Shown: positions 13,436-26,261 of the stretch, in pieces
How positions within the stretch are numbered: position 1 is the first letter of the stretch
Layout: every line of letters begins with the position of its first letter
From: Eucalyptus grandis
Taxonomy: Eukaryota; Streptophyta; Magnoliopsida; Myrtales; Myrtaceae
Assembly (NCBI RefSeq): GCF_016545825.1
Contig: NC_052619.1
Coordinates: 46,934,127-46,998,126, forward strand
DNA length: 64,000 nt
Direction of reading: 5' to 3'
Notes under the pieces: generated by a model
Seen by the model: the letters and a program-made list of their open reading frames with translations, nothing else
Told to the model about the DNA's origin: nothing
Databases searched by the model: none
Translations under genes and position numbers: made by a program

Positions 13436-13835
13436 TTTTTCTCACCGGAGCGTCGCCGGCCCTCGTTGGTTAAGCCTCGCCGGGGCTAGGCGAGGCCCGC
13501 CTAGCCACTGGCCAGGCCGAGCCTTGCTAGTGGCTGGGCTTGCCTCTGGCGAGCTTTGCGGCAAACGGTGGCGAACAGCAACCGTGGTGGTGGATGAAGT
13601 AGAAGAAAAGGGAAGAAGAAGAAGAAATATGTGCTTGATTCTAAAATTGTTCCCGGAAATAAGAATCAACTTTTTTCTTTATTTTTGATTCTATTCCAAA
13701 TCTACTTCCGGGAACAAAAAAATAGAAATTTATTCCTAGAAACAAAAATTTTACTAGATTCTATTCCCAAACTACTCCAAGGAACAAAAGAATAGAATTT
13801 TGCACTGTTTGGCCAGTTATTAAGCATGCCCTAAG
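13436..13835. mobile_element. GC-core fold-back fragment (core plus one arm)
   Basis: The GC-rich core at 13440-13600 repeats gcctcgcc, ggctaggcgagg and ctagccactggcc. It is followed by an arm rich in attctattcc and gggaacaaaa, ending near tgtttggcc. The arm resembles the arms of the element at 55638-56319. The other arm is missing. Confidence 0.45.
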
Positions 13836-14086
13836 AGATATGGCTACGATTAGATGTGGAGCCATAGTTGGGAATGTTATAGGTAGAAGCTGGTAGGGCA
13901 GAGTGGGTGGCAGCAAGAGTACTTCAGACATGAGGCGGTTTGGTTTGTTGAAGGAGCGCGAGAGAGAGAAGCTTCTGATGGCTATGACTAGTGAAACAAG
14001 TAAAGCATCGAAGAGTGGAGGGACTATCTAAGAGAGAGGATATTAAGAGAATTTGTAAAGATTTCCACGTCTATCTTAAGTAACAC

Positions 14087-15047
14087 TAAATATAGGGAAA
14101 AGTGCCAAAAAAATCCTAAACCTTTTGTATTTGTGCCAATTTAGTCCTAAACCTTTTTATGTTGTGCCAATTCAGTTCTTTCTGGTCAATTTTGGCCGGA
14201 TTTTGCTAATTGAACGCCGGCTGGTTGACGTGGCCTCATCGGTCGACGTGGATAACTTTTAATAATATTTTTTTTTTTTGAATTTTTTTTTCTTATTTTT
14301 CTTTTCCTCTTCTTCCTCCAGCCGGTCGCCGGACCTCGACGACTGGCCAGAGGCGACGGCCGGATCTGGCAAGGGTGAGCCTCGCCTGCCCTCGAGACCT
14401 GTGCGGCGAGGGCGAGCGAAGCTAGGGAGAGAAGGGAAAGGGTCAGATCTGGAGGACGGAGGACCCGCTATCGCTACCCTGTTGCAACCGTCGCTCCCTA
14501 CAGTCGCCTCCACCTCCTCCCCCTCGACACCATCGCCTTACTGTCATCGCCAAACCTCGAGCCATGGGTGAGGCTCGCCCTCGCCAGCCATGGCGAGGCT
14601 TGCCCCTCGCCAGATCTAGCGAGGGCAAGCCTCGCCGCCCAGCCTCAAGGGCGGCCTCGCACCGGGCGAGCGAGCCTTGCCACCCAACGCGAGGCTGCCC
14701 TCACGACCACTGGCGAGGTGGCCGGCAAGGTCGACCTCGACCTCGTCGGCCATTGCCTTTGGCCGGTCGCTAAGGAAGAAGAGGAAAAGAAAAAAGAAAA
14801 AGAAAAAGAAAGATAAAAAGTATAAAAATATTTAAAAAAATCAAAAAAATTAAAATATTATTAAAAGTTGTACACGTCAGCACCAATGAGACCATGTCAG
14901 CCGACTAGTGTCCAATTAGCAAAATCCGGCCAAAATTGGCACAACATAAAGAGGTTTAGGACTTAATTGACACAAAAAAAAGTTTAGGATTAAATTGGCA
15001 CAAATACAAAATATTTAGGATTTTTTTGGCACTTTTCCCTAAATATA
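14087..15047. mobile_element. Fold-back element with 8-bp target duplication and GC-rich core
   Basis: The element occupies 14095-15039 (945 bp). It starts GGGAAAAGTGCC and ends with its exact complement GGCACTTTTCCC. The flanks are identical 8-mers, taaatata at 14087-14094 and 15040-15047. The terminal inverted repeats are about 190 bp each (landmarks: tcctaaacc, ttggccggattttgctaatt, gacgtg). The core, 14325-14775, is very GC-rich with repeated gcgaggct/ctcgcc motifs. An 8-bp duplication suits hAT-type transposition, but long inverted repeats are also seen in MULE-type elements. No transposase is present, so it is non-autonomous. Confidence 0.75.
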
Positions 15048-15971
15048 GGATTTTTTTTTTTATAATCCAGAGGATATTTGAAAATTTTTAATTTCATTTT
15101 ATGCTATTTTATTCTAATTCAAATCCATATCATATATTAGAAGACTCTTTCATCTTGAATGGGCTTTTGTCCAAAAGTCATGTCTGTCCAATCATAAAAA
15201 GAAAAAATACATATAGATAATTATGCCAAAAGTTTCGTCCGTCGTTTAAACTTGAACAGTATTCTCTATAGGAAGTACATGCACTCGTGCCATGATATCG
15301 ACAGGACTGAACAACATGGGCATGTGCCAGGCCCAGCATTCGTTGGGCTTCGTCTAAAATATGTGGATGACTAGTTATCCTTAAACATCATGTTGTCCCT
15401 ATATGAAATGTGTGGTCCATGCTATGAAAAATATAAGGAAAAAAGAAAAATGAAGTCCCAGCTGATAAAGCTATTTACATGCAGTTATAGCTTTAGGCTA
15501 CTCATAAGTGTCAATAAATTAAAAATAAATAAATTTTCCCCAAATAAATGGAGACAAAACATAAGAGCAACGATTTTTTGAACGATTGACAAAAGCATTT
15601 ACATTTTGGTAGATTAGGATCCTGTTAATTTACGATAAAGATCTTAAAGTGGCCTAGAGAACAATCACTTGAACTATATGAAGCACCAAATATTTATTGA
15701 AAAATTGCTCTTTTCAGGAAAACAAGAAAGTTCTTTTTCGTGCAAAACAATTCACTCTTGCTTATTTACAAAATGGAAGATCACGCAATGCTCAGAGGAC
15801 ACCTAACATTTTTATAAAAGTAAGATTCAGATTGACATCGTGTCTTGTCCAGGCATTGACGTGATTAAGACAGGGACTGTCTCTCAGATTTCTAGTTCAT
15901 AATCTTTTACCCATTCTTAATATCTCATTAGTAAGCTACTTAAATCATCCGTCAACTCTCACCTATTGAGT
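15048..15971. other. Intergenic, no supported gene
   Basis: AT-rich sequence between a fold-back element and the tandem triplication. The small plus-strand open frame at 15390-15581 has no recognised features. Confidence 0.4.
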
Positions 15972-17730
15972 AACTTTAATTGATATGCTAGTATATTAAC
16001 AGTAAGTCGATAATGCTTGACCCTAAAAATGAGAGGATTCATTCCTTGTGTACATGAGTACTTAATTTAAATTTGCAACCACATCCTCATTTAATTGCTT
16101 AAATTGATAGTGTAGCTGGCTATGATTCCTCAATTTTTTTTATATATATTAGAATACGATGTTCCAAATTCAAATCTTTTTGAACTTTTTATTATTTCAT
16201 ATATGATATCTTTCCATCTTTAAAATGTTTATATATTAAACTACACGTAAGAATGAGTATTAAAATTTTTAAATATAAAACAGTGCATCAATTTAACAAC
16301 TTAAATTTTTATAGCAGTAGTCCACCTAATTTTCACAATTTATGACCGCAAGCCACACTGTCCCACAACTACGTAGAGGGAATCTTTTGGAAACATTTTG
16401 AGTCTCTAATTAATTCTTCCCACTACATATCCTCCGTTCGTTTCCTTCCTATGCTGTTAAACCATATAAACGTACAATCAATCAGCACATTTCAATCACA
16501 ATCGGCAAGCAAGATTAATTATATAATGCGATAAGATCACAAATATTATTCTCCATGATTTAAATTATTTGACTTCAATTGATATGTTAGTATATATCAA
16601 TTAAAGGGTAAGCCGATAATGCTTCACCCTAAAAATGAGAGTATCCATTCTTTGTATGAATACTCAATTTAAATATGGAACTATGCCCTCACATAATTGC
16701 TTACTTATATAGTTGGCCGTGATTCCTTAAATTTTCATTTATATTAGGACATGACATATCGAGTTCAAAACTTCTTTTTACTTCCCATATGATATCTTTC
16801 CAGGCTTTAAATATTTAAATATTAAACAACGTGAGAAGAAGAGTTTTAAAGTGTTTAAATATTAAACAACTCATTCATTTAACAACTTAAATTTTTATAA
16901 CTGGTGGCTATAATTTCATCTTTCACAATTCCCGACTGCAAGCCACAATATCCCACAACTACATAGCGGAATCTTTTGGAAACATTCTGAGCCTCTAATT
17001 AATTCTTCCCACTACATATCCTCCGTACGTTTCCTTCCTATGCTACTAAGCCATATAAACGCACAATCAATCAGCACATTTCAATCACAAGAGGCAAGCA
17101 AGATTAATTTCATAATGTGATAAGATCACAAATATTATTCTCCATGATTTAAATTATTTGACTTTATTTGATACGTTAGATATTAAAGGGTAAATCGATA
17201 ATGCTTGACCCTAAAAACGAGGGTATCCACTCTTTGCATATGTACTCGATTAAAAATATGGAACTACACCCTCACATAATTGCTTACTTATGGTCTAGTT
17301 GGCTGTAATTCCTCAATTTTTTCATTTATATTAGGACATGATGTTTCGAGTCAAAACTTCTTTTTACTTCCCATATGATATATTTCCATGCTTAAAATAT
17401 TGAACAATGCGTGAGGAGGAGTATTAAAATGTTTAAATATTAAATGACGCATTCATTTAACAACTTAAATTTTTATAGTAGTTGGCTATAATTCCACATA
17501 ACTTTCACAATTCATAACTGTACGCCACACTATCCCACAACAATGTAGCAGAATCTTTTGGAAACATTTTTAACCTCTAATTAATTCTTCCCACTACGTA
17601 GCCTTCGTACCTTTCCTTCCTATGCTGTTAAGCCATATAAACGTACAATCAATCAGAACGTTTCAACCACAAGACGCAAGCAAGATTGGATAAGATCATA
17701 AATATTATTCTCCATGATTTCAATGATTTG
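15972..17730. repeat. Three-copy tandem repeat, about 590 bp per unit, each with a TATA-like box
   Basis: Units start at about 15972, 16572 and 17161 (600, 589 and 570 bp). Shared landmarks in order: aattgatatgttag, cgataatgcttgaccctaaaaa, ttaacaacttaaattttta, aatcttttggaaacatt, taattcttcccactac, tttccttcctatgct, ccatataaac, caatcaatcag, gcaagcaagatt. TATAAAC falls at 16465, 17054 and 17636 (589 and 582 bp apart). A fourth copy would start near 17730 but the sequence diverges at once. No open reading frame is conserved between units. The structure looks like a repeated promoter-proximal segment without a gene body. Confidence 0.8.
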
Positions 17731-18123
17731 ACTACATGCACAAAGGGTCGAAAATGTTGTGCTCTAAAGTCCATACCATGTTCTACAGCAACGAGTATTA
17801 GACATAATAGACACCCATGAATACACACATGCCACATACTAGGAATAATATAGCTTGTTATTATTACCCAAAGACTAAAGGAGAAAAAGATTAAAAAACG
17901 AACAATGATTTGGCCAATTCTCATCCAATTGAGTCGATATTCATCTGTGAAAATGATTAATGAACACAAACCCTTGTGATGGAGAAATCCTTTTTTTCTT
18001 AAATTTAATTCGCGAGTGGAACACCTGTTTGCTTTCTTTATTCCCTTCTATAACCAGCACTAGATTGGTCGGATCAAAGGGGTCTATAGCACAGAAGGAG
18101 AGAAGGTTTCATCTGGGGTTGTA

Positions 18124-18170
<47 letters not shown>

Positions 18171-19720
18171 CCCTCCCTCCTCTTCCTTATCTATTATCTA
18201 TTTGCAACAGTTGGAAGTGAAGAAAATAAAAACAGACAAAGGGAAATGAATGCATATAAAGAGAGAACGAGGTTTTATCTGGGTATGTTCGAAACCTGAC
18301 CAGTGATAATACTCATTGATCTTTCGTTGTGCTCTACCTTTTCTCAGAGTGCGCCTCTCTAGTTTCAACCCCCACACGCATCTTTCGATTTTGGGGTTCG
18401 AAAGTGATCCATTATATTACCTCTTTTCGCCTTGCTTTTTTCACGTTCAAGCTCGTAATGAGCATCACCCATTATGCAGCATTATTGTTGATTTTATAAT
18501 GATTATGTATCGCAAAGTCTGGATTTTTCGGAACTACTATTTTATTGTGACAAATGCTCCATATGGTCACAAGCTTTTGCCGTTCTAAAGCGCGCAGGGC
18601 CACCAGCCACCTCATCCAAGTATGAATAACGGACTTTTCCCTTTCTCCTCAATTTAACTTAGGCTCCATTTATTTTGTGAAAGATGAATTATTTGAAAAG
18701 TATTTTTCTAAAAATAATCACTTATATTACTTAAAATGATTAGTCAATAAAAAATATTTTCAGTATTAATAATAATTTATGCATAGACATTTTCATGGAT
18801 AATGAAATTTTTTTTTTGTTCATTCATTATTGTAATGATATAAGCGATCATTTTTAGGAATATATATTTTTTCCAATTATTCATTTTTTACGAAACAAAT
18901 AGAATCATAATTACTCTAACACGCGCAATGCAACGTAAGCTATCTAGAAAGCATTTTCTTTCCTGCGAGATCGTGGTAGTGGTGCATGACCTTTCTCCAC
19001 TAGCTTTAGAATAGAGAACGCCAACTTTGAATGGTATTAATAGTATTGTTTGATGAGGTTGATCGTTATTTACAATTCCACCACTTGTGACCAATTTTAG
19101 GGTGGGCCGATTCTACCTTTAAACTGGAATTGGACTATTGTTTATCAGTTTATGGAACCACCGTTATTTTTCTTTTTCTTTTTTTCTATTCCCTGACAGG
19201 AATGAAACAATGGAACCAGACAAGGGATTGGAAAAAAAACGTTGTTTTTGAACACTTGCAAGTGTGGAACACTCTTGTAGAGTGCAAGTGTGTCCATGAA
19301 CGTTATTTTTTGTTCTATTCTCCAGCCTTTTGGCAATTAAAAAAAAGATTATTGGTCTAGTTTGGGTGGCCCGAGCAGTTTGGTCCACACCTAAAACTAG
19401 GAACTGAATCAAGTATCACCAATTCCAAATTTTAGGAATTGGGAATCACCAGTTCAATCTAATTCCCGTGCTCACCCCTCCATTGCAATGTCACTTAACG
19501 CATATGTTTTAGAACTTTGATATTCTTGATCTAAGGTGAAGTACTTTTTGAAAATTATAAACCACCTTTTTTCATTGTGATATCGATTTTTTGACATGTA
19601 TTTCACAAGTATTGCTTTGCCGTTATCAAAAAGAAGGAAATTGTCAAACATAGTGGTATGTTTCAATGAGGGTTGACAGTATTTTCTCGAGCTACGAAAT
19701 ATGTTTTGTCCTTGGTACGA
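17731..19720. other. Intergenic, no supported gene
   Basis: Contains a (CT)n tract at 18128-18168 and AT-rich filler. Small open frames overlap on both strands without domain evidence. Confidence 0.4.
18128..18168. repeat. (CT)20 microsatellite
   Basis: Perfect ct dinucleotides over about 41 bp, followed by a short C-rich stretch. Confidence 0.95.
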
Positions 19721-19725
19721 GCACC

Positions 19726-20446
19726 CAAAGTGCCAAAATTTGGCACTAATGGACACATAAATGCCAAAACTTCCAAAAGATTTAAGTGCTACTTTTTAAA
19801 AAAATTGAACACTTAAGTGCCAACTCCAGTAAGATTTGCTAGAAATTTCAACATGACATTATTTTATTAATAAAACTATCTACGTGACTTGCCCCAACCA
19901 ACAGTAGCACTTGGCTCGATTTAGGTAAGGGCCGGTGACCTTCATTCGATTTGGGGGAGGGCTCAACCTCTCGTTTTATATCTAGGCGAGGACGTGTAGG
20001 CCCTCGCCTGTGGTCGGCTAGGGTCGCTAGCCACTGGCTAGGGCCCAATGAACCTAGCCGACCCTCACCCCACCATCGTCAACCCATTCTGGCAATGGTG
20101 GGGTGATGGCAGTAGCAAGGGCTTTAGAGCCCCTCGCTGATTTCCCTTTTATTTTTTATTTAGTATTTTTAATTAAATCTAATTAATATTTTTATTAAAA
20201 TCAAATTTGGGAGTAGAATGACGTCATTTTGGGACAATGATTGCTGAGTGGACATTTCAGCAAGTCACATAGACAATTTTATTAATAAAATAAAGCCACG
20301 TAGGATTTTCAACAAGTCTCGGCGAAGTTGGCACTTAAGTGTCTATTTTTTTTTTTTTTTATAAAAAAAGAATGACACTTAAGTATACGTTTTTGGAGTT
20401 TTGGCATTTATGTGTGCACCCGTACCAAGTTTTGACACTTATAGTG
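19726..20446. mobile_element. GC-core fold-back element, second family
   Basis: The left arm reads ccaaaatttggcact, then cacataaatgccaaaactt, then cacttaagtgcc. The right arm repeats this in reverse complement: ggcacttaagtg, then gttttggcatttatgtg, then ccaagttttgacactt. An inner pair of attttattaataaaa segments lies at about 19860 and 20276. The core at 19880-20140 is GC-rich (gtcggctagggtcgctagcc type). The arms differ from those of the 14-kb element. Borders are approximate. Confidence 0.6.
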
Positions 20447-20459
20447 TATTTCTTCCTAT

Positions 20460-22060
20460 TTTGTCCACTAAGTATATCTAGATTTCTTTCTACTCAAAGC
20501 TAAGCACCAAAACCTAAGTGAAGGATGAAGCCGGTTCTTAAACAAAGACACGGAGTTGAGCGATCAGTTCAGGTGAATCGGACGGCCGCTTCATGCATTG
20601 ACTGGACAAGGTTTTGACAAATAACTTGGATGCAGGAGTTTATGTGCCTATGTTGAGTAATTTGTGTGAACAAATCCGATCTACTCAACCCAGCTAAAAT
20701 GACATATTAACTTATTGAGAAGCGAAGAGAAACCGGGGAAAATTACCTAAGATTGAAAGGGCAATTTTCCCTGATTTCCTGCGAAGATTGAGCGAAAAGA
20801 CAGAGAGAAGACACGCTCAAGCTATATTAAAACACCAACGGATTTCCCTCTGAAGTTCATCTTTCCAGATCATGACTTTCAGTCTCACTTTTAGCTTTAG
20901 AATCAAGTTTGTTGTCCGTAATGTGCATTGAATATCAATGTCTTTCCGTTCTTCCCTTTGAGCATCACAGCGTATGTAATTATCAGTCATTTTCAATTCC
21001 CAGATGTTCATCCATGTTTCTTTAGTCAACGTGTTTTCTCATCAGTTTCCTTTTATTTCATTGCACTTAGATCTAGTATAGTTTAATATTCTTTAAATTC
21101 ACTACTCGTAGTTTGCATTCCCTCTATTTTTCAACATCATGATCTCAACTTCCTTTCGTCCATCGCACTTAGCTCTAGTCCATTTTACTTTACTTTTCTT
21201 TTCTTTTCAATTTCGGGGTGCACTTTGAGTACTTTAGTTTCAAGAGTTCACTTCTCCTTACTGCTTAGATTCAAAGATCTACTTTCCAATTACATTTTAC
21301 TCTTGACACATCTTTCTTTCTCAAAAATCCATTTCAATTCGATTTGAAAAAATTATTGTCTTGCAGAAGTTTGATCACCATGTGATTGAGCTAGAACCAT
21401 TGAACAAGTTTTTCATTTTTTTCTTTGCCCAATCCTCTATCCATCGGATTTGCCTTACATCGGTTTAAATTTGACGGGTAAGCTTCCTTGGATTCATTCG
21501 GCTTTTCACGTAGTTTTGTATGATTTTCCAAGCATGCACGAAGATTGGTTTGCGCACACACGGCAGAGCAACTCCATTCACATGTGAACGAGCAGATTTC
21601 ATGGAGTTTTGCACGATGCATAACGGTAACAAATGTAGCAAGAAACTGGCTATCGCCACCATCCTCCCTTCGAAAATCTGCGAAAAGGAATAATAAGAAA
21701 ATTCGAAACTCCCCATCTTCACAATTTTTCTTAGAGTCAAGGGAGAATTATTATACCTACAAAGAAAATAAGACACTTTCAAGTGGCCAACAGGCTACTG
21801 TGGTGTTTTCTTGCCTACCAGCAACTTATACATCGACGTGAAGCACACACCAAGAAGCCCTGTTCTAAGTCAGAAATGAAGCTTCTCATTGTCGATTATG
21901 CTCATAAACTTGGCCATTTCTTTTCACTCGCATCAAAACTCCTGTGATAGTGATGCGAATAGGCTGGGTAAACACAGTGATTTCTTTCGAAAGAATTCGG
22001 ACTTCGACTATTGCTGTATGCAGTTTTCGTTTCCTTTCCCCTAATTGAGTATGAATTGCA
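20460..22060. other. Intergenic, no supported gene
   Basis: AT-rich. The open frames on both strands at 21391-21841 lie opposite one another and show no recognised domain. Confidence 0.35.
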
Positions 22061-22066
22061 CTTGTT

Positions 22067-22270
22067 GAAGTATATTTATGAATATTAAAAAATTCCCTAT
22101 TGGAAAATATCCTCAGATATATTATTCGATATTAGGGATAGGATTTGATATTTCATTATTTTCTAAGGTAATTAATTTCCTTGTAAAAGTAGATTATTCC
22201 ATTTCCTATACATATTGTTCGGGTATAAATACCCTTAATTGTAATATATATTGTCAAGCCAAGTCAAATG
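22067..22270 (+). mobile_element. Possible LTR promoter fragment (Copia-like)
   Basis: The segment starts TGTTGAAGTATATTT and includes gggTATAAATaccc (TATA box at 22224-22230), followed by ttaattgtaatatatattg. This arrangement resembles the U3/R part of small Copia LTRs. No matching 3' terminus or target duplication was found, so the call is tentative. Confidence 0.25.
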
Positions 22271-22557
22271 ATTAAAGATGTAGTTCTTATTATTTTCTCT
22301 CTCCCTCTCTTTTGAAGATTCTAGAATAATTACAGGCACTGTTGCATGCATAGTATATAGATAAAACCTTCTTGGTGTGATCTCCTCTGTAATCCTCATT
22401 CTCTTACTCAAAATGGAAACTGTCTCTATGCTTTGCTCTTCCAAAGTGATCCATATCATCAAAATATACATTCTTTTTGGTTGTTCAGGGGAAGCTTTCT
22501 ACTGACTTCAACTTGATGTTGTAAAAAATGCAGAATGATGTCTCTTTCTTTGTGGCT

Positions 22558-22560
<3 letters not shown>

Positions 22561-22598
<38 letters not shown>
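22561..22598. repeat. (CT)19 microsatellite
   Basis: Perfect ct repeat over 38 bp. Confidence 0.95.
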
Positions 22599-22601
<3 letters not shown>

Positions 22602-22699
22602 GCACTGTGACCACTGGTTGAGGCCGATCAAATGACAAAGACTGCTAGTCATCACCGCCCGCCTACCTTCCATCTTTCATGGCGTACTTAAAAACTAAC

Positions 22700-23220
22700 A
22701 TTAGGTTTCATTGCCCTTTGCAGATTCTTCCGGAAATCAAACCGGTCGGCGTCATCTCCAAACGGGTCCGCGACACGTGTCCCCCGCAAAGCGTGGTTAC
22801 CCAACGTTCTCGTCGTTTTCCCTCCAAAAAGGGGGCGTCTTTTCTTCCGTCAACCGAGTCTCAACCATTCGTCGCATTGCGGGGTCAAACGTGGGAAGTG
22901 CTTTGTCAGCCCGACGCGCACAAGCAAAGCGCACGCGCCGAAAAAGCAAAGATTGAAAGAAGATCTATTATTGCCCAAGAGCCCTTCTTCCTTTGCCCAA
23001 GCCGTATCTATTTGACCGACGAGTCTTTTCCTAAACCGAGTAGCGTCAGACTCACTTGCGGAATGAGGGAAGAACACGTGCTGACTTTCGTGCTAAGGAG
23101 ACAAAAGTCGTCCGTCGGTCAACACGTGGAGGGCGCATTTCGCTGTATCGTGATTCCTCCGCGTGATTCACAACGCTGGAGAACCAGCGAAAAAAAGCAG
23201 CTAGAGGGATAGAGGTGATC
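22700..23220. promoter_or_regulatory. G-box-rich, GC-elevated island (regulatory candidate)
   Basis: Three perfect CACGTG cores occur within about 355 bp: inside ACACGTGT (22773-22780), at 23075-23080 and at 23123-23128. An AACGTGGG lies near 22888 and an ACCGAC (DRE-type core) near 23017. Base composition is visibly richer in G+C than the flanks. CACGTG is bound by bZIP and bHLH factors, and ACCGAC by DREB/CBF factors. Open frames of 177 and 81 codons run through it but look non-protein-like. No adjacent gene start was identified, so the target is unknown. Confidence 0.35.
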
Positions 23221-26020
23221 TGCAGAAGTGCGGCGAGCTGCCGAGACAAGATACTGTTGGATTATGGAGGATCGCCTGCTGACTGGAAAGCTTACTGCTG
23301 TCTGTCACGTATCATTTTGTGAACTGATATTCGGACCAAACATATGACTTTTGATATCACTATTAAAGAAAGAACTGTACATGTATCCCCAGCGTTGCTT
23401 ATGTTCCTTGGATTCTGTCAATGTTTTCTGTATATACCGGTATCACTGCATAACCTGAGTTAAGGTCTTAGGTTGTAAATCACGTTCCTAGATTAAATTA
23501 ATTGGATGAAGTAAATCCTCCATAGAAAATCCTAAGGTTGGCACATCACTCGATCATCACGATGCGGTTGCTTATGACCATTCTAGACCCACATCATATG
23601 TCTGGAGCGGAAGAGAAAGAATAGCAGGCCAGGTCAACACCATCATCAACATCCGCAACCGGCAATTCAATTGCGCAAAGAGTGACAGCCAACACCAATC
23701 CCTTCTATCAGCAATTCACTCGTGCAGATAGTAACGGGAAGTCATGCTCATGTGCATTAGCTAGAGAATAATTATATCACTGTCAGTATAAAATCGAGGC
23801 TATAGTCAGCTCATTAATATCTTTACATACGACGAAAAAGGATTGCTCGACAACTTGTGGTTTCATATTGACTACCTACCGTATTGTGTCCTACTTTAAT
23901 ACCCGTTTCAAATACCACTACTGTTTGCTTTATAGCCACATAATGTTGTGCCGGTCCTTCAATTGCGTTCGGAAGAGACCCGAATCGCTTTACAGAAATA
24001 TCCAAATGGTAGGTACCGTTCGGCCTAAATCTTCTCCATTTCCTTCCAATCATCGCATGAGGCAGGCCCATAATTGCGTTTTTTAATTAGAAACATTATG
24101 TGAATCCGAGACCGTCCCAACTTCTAATAATACCTAATAAAACAACAGGGTTTCCAATAAGCTGCAGCCCTAATCACAACGTTAAATCCCGGATATTCTC
24201 CCGAGCTGATCCGATGGCAACGAGCGCCACGTGTTAAGTGGATCGGTCCTTCTAGGCAATTAAGAAAGCAATCCTATTGGTGAGGTACATGTCACATGGC
24301 AAATCTCTAGTGGGACGAGATTCCCCCCAATATATGGTAGGCTTCTTCGATTTTGCTTCTTCGAATGAAATTATTGCCTAATTATGTTCGCCTGTCGATT
24401 ATATCCCTTAATTAAAAAGTATTATAGTTTCCATACGGGATTTATGTTGATATGTATGAAGAATAAATGACCTGGCATAATAATATCAATGTGAGTTATG
24501 GCCAAGCGTAGGGTACAAAGGGTACTACTATATTTGCTTCCTCGGCCGGATGTTGAACTTGGATTTTTCAGGAACCCTTCATTAATTTATGCAAAAGGTC
24601 GGCTATTGAAAACCAAAAGGATATTGTACTTAGGTCGAGCATCAAGAAGTGTAGCCCTTCTATGCAGTTGGTGAAGAATCGATGCACAAGCTTATGCAGT
24701 AAACAAAATTGGAGTGCTAGAAGCCGCAGAAGCAAACGGACAACCGACCAAACTCGCAGACCAGTTTGGTGCAGAGGATAGAGAGGACGCCGATTTCATG
24801 CGGTTTGACAAACTGTGCCAAATGATGAGATGCTTTCATTATAAAATTGACTCAATTCCAACCCCAGGTCTTAACGCCGTGAAATTCGCTCTTGGAGTAA
24901 ACTCAACCTTTGATACTTTCGGTATAGGCTCTTTATACACTGTATGTGAATTAAAGAACACATGCATTTATGCTATCTAACTCTCTCTAGACCAGTAACT
25001 GGAAAGTCCGACCTTAATCGATCAGACACCTGCCTTGTGCCCACGTGAGAAAATGGAAATTGCTCAGCGGGCACCTACGTATACTTTTGATTCGAGAGTG
25101 GATGTGATGAGTGCTTTCCGCTCCAGATTTTGGTTCGACTGAAGTTACTGTTGCATCTGCAAATAGGGCCGTTGAAAAATTACCAGTCTTTTCCAAGAAA
25201 GTGCGATGGTTATGGTCAACCAGAAAAGCGAGTGTGAGATTAAAAAGCATAAGTTAGTGCATGACGTAGATTTTAACGGAGTCAATTGAGCCTTTTGGCT
25301 AATAACGTAGTGATTAGCAGCTTGATAAAAATTTAATCATAAGGGTAAAACCATTGTGACTGGCTTGTACAGCGACTTGCATCCAACACGTGTCTTCGCA
25401 TCAGTCATGAGATTCATGCCATCAAGCTTGACCACAATATGCTACAATATTAGCTTCTCAAACCGTCAATTTATAGAGATTAGCTCACTAAAAATGGGTC
25501 CACACCACCAGTTTACCTGCCTTTCATTCAATCTGTGATCTTTCTTATAGGAACTCCCAGCACAAAGCTGGGTAGCCTATCAGAAAAGCAAAACCCCACT
25601 GGTCATGCCCTTGATCAATAGTTCACATGCTCATCTTAACATGTGGTCCTATGCCAAGAAACATCGAAACGCCAAATGCACAAGCTCCTTAAACTCTAGG
25701 TATTGATTAATCTTGTCCGTACCGCTATCCATACAATGAATTTACATGGGTGTTTTTTTTTTTTTTTTTTTGGGTCATATAACACGTACTTAATGAATCG
25801 GAAGATTTTCATGCTCGAAAATGTTTGTTTAGATTATTTCTCTGTCACCTCGCCATCGAATAAAAGAGTACCTATCATTTAATCATATTTCTAAACAAAA
25901 AAAAATTGAAAAATAGTCACCATAGAAGGTAGGGGAGAAGTTGTGACGAAGTTGACGACATTCCATGTGTTGGGATGGGACCCAAGCAGCATTTGCAAAG
26001 ATCCCTTTCCCTCCTCTCAT
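23221..26020. other. Intergenic, upstream of the sulfate transporter gene
   Basis: No supported gene. A plus-strand open frame at 24714-24980 has a few protein-like stretches but no recognised domain. A poly-T run lies at 25753-25771. Confidence 0.4.
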
Positions 26021-26028
26021 CTCTCCTT

Positions 26029-26036
26029 TATATATA
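26029..26036 (+). promoter_or_regulatory. TATA box of the sulfate transporter gene
   Basis: TATATATA within tttatatataccc, 226 bp upstream of the ATG at 26262. A pyrimidine-rich leader with a (CT)n tract follows. Confidence 0.55.
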
Positions 26037-26104
26037 CCCACCTCACCTTCATTGCCATGCACTACCAATCTCCAACCCAACCTCACTCCGATACTCTCTC
26101 CCTT

Positions 26105-26127
26105 CTCTCTCTCTCTCTCTCTCTCTC
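26105..26127 (+). repeat. (CT)n in the 5' leader of the sulfate transporter gene
   Basis: Perfect ct repeat of about 23 bp between the TATA box and the ATG, so probably transcribed. Confidence 0.85.
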
Positions 26128-26261
26128 AAAAGCCGCCTAACTCTTAGCTAAGTCCTAAGCTCGATATTTGCAGATAATATACATTACCTTGTTAGTGTTG
26201 CTGCTAAAGCTTTGCTAGCTTGAATTTGGCTTCTTTAGGCGCATTTGGGCACTCCCGCATA

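Noticed and set aside
21391..21841. Open frames of about 100 codons on both strands
   Set aside because: Mutually overlapping on opposite strands with no recognisable motif; probably chance.
22679..23212. 177-codon open frame on the plus strand
   Set aside because: Overlapping long frames exist in other phases and on the other strand; composition is Ser/Arg-rich without any domain. The length is explained by raised GC content.
24714..24980. Plus-strand frame of 88 codons with protein-like stretches
   Set aside because: No homologous family recognised, no splice partners, and the second half looks random; left unannotated.
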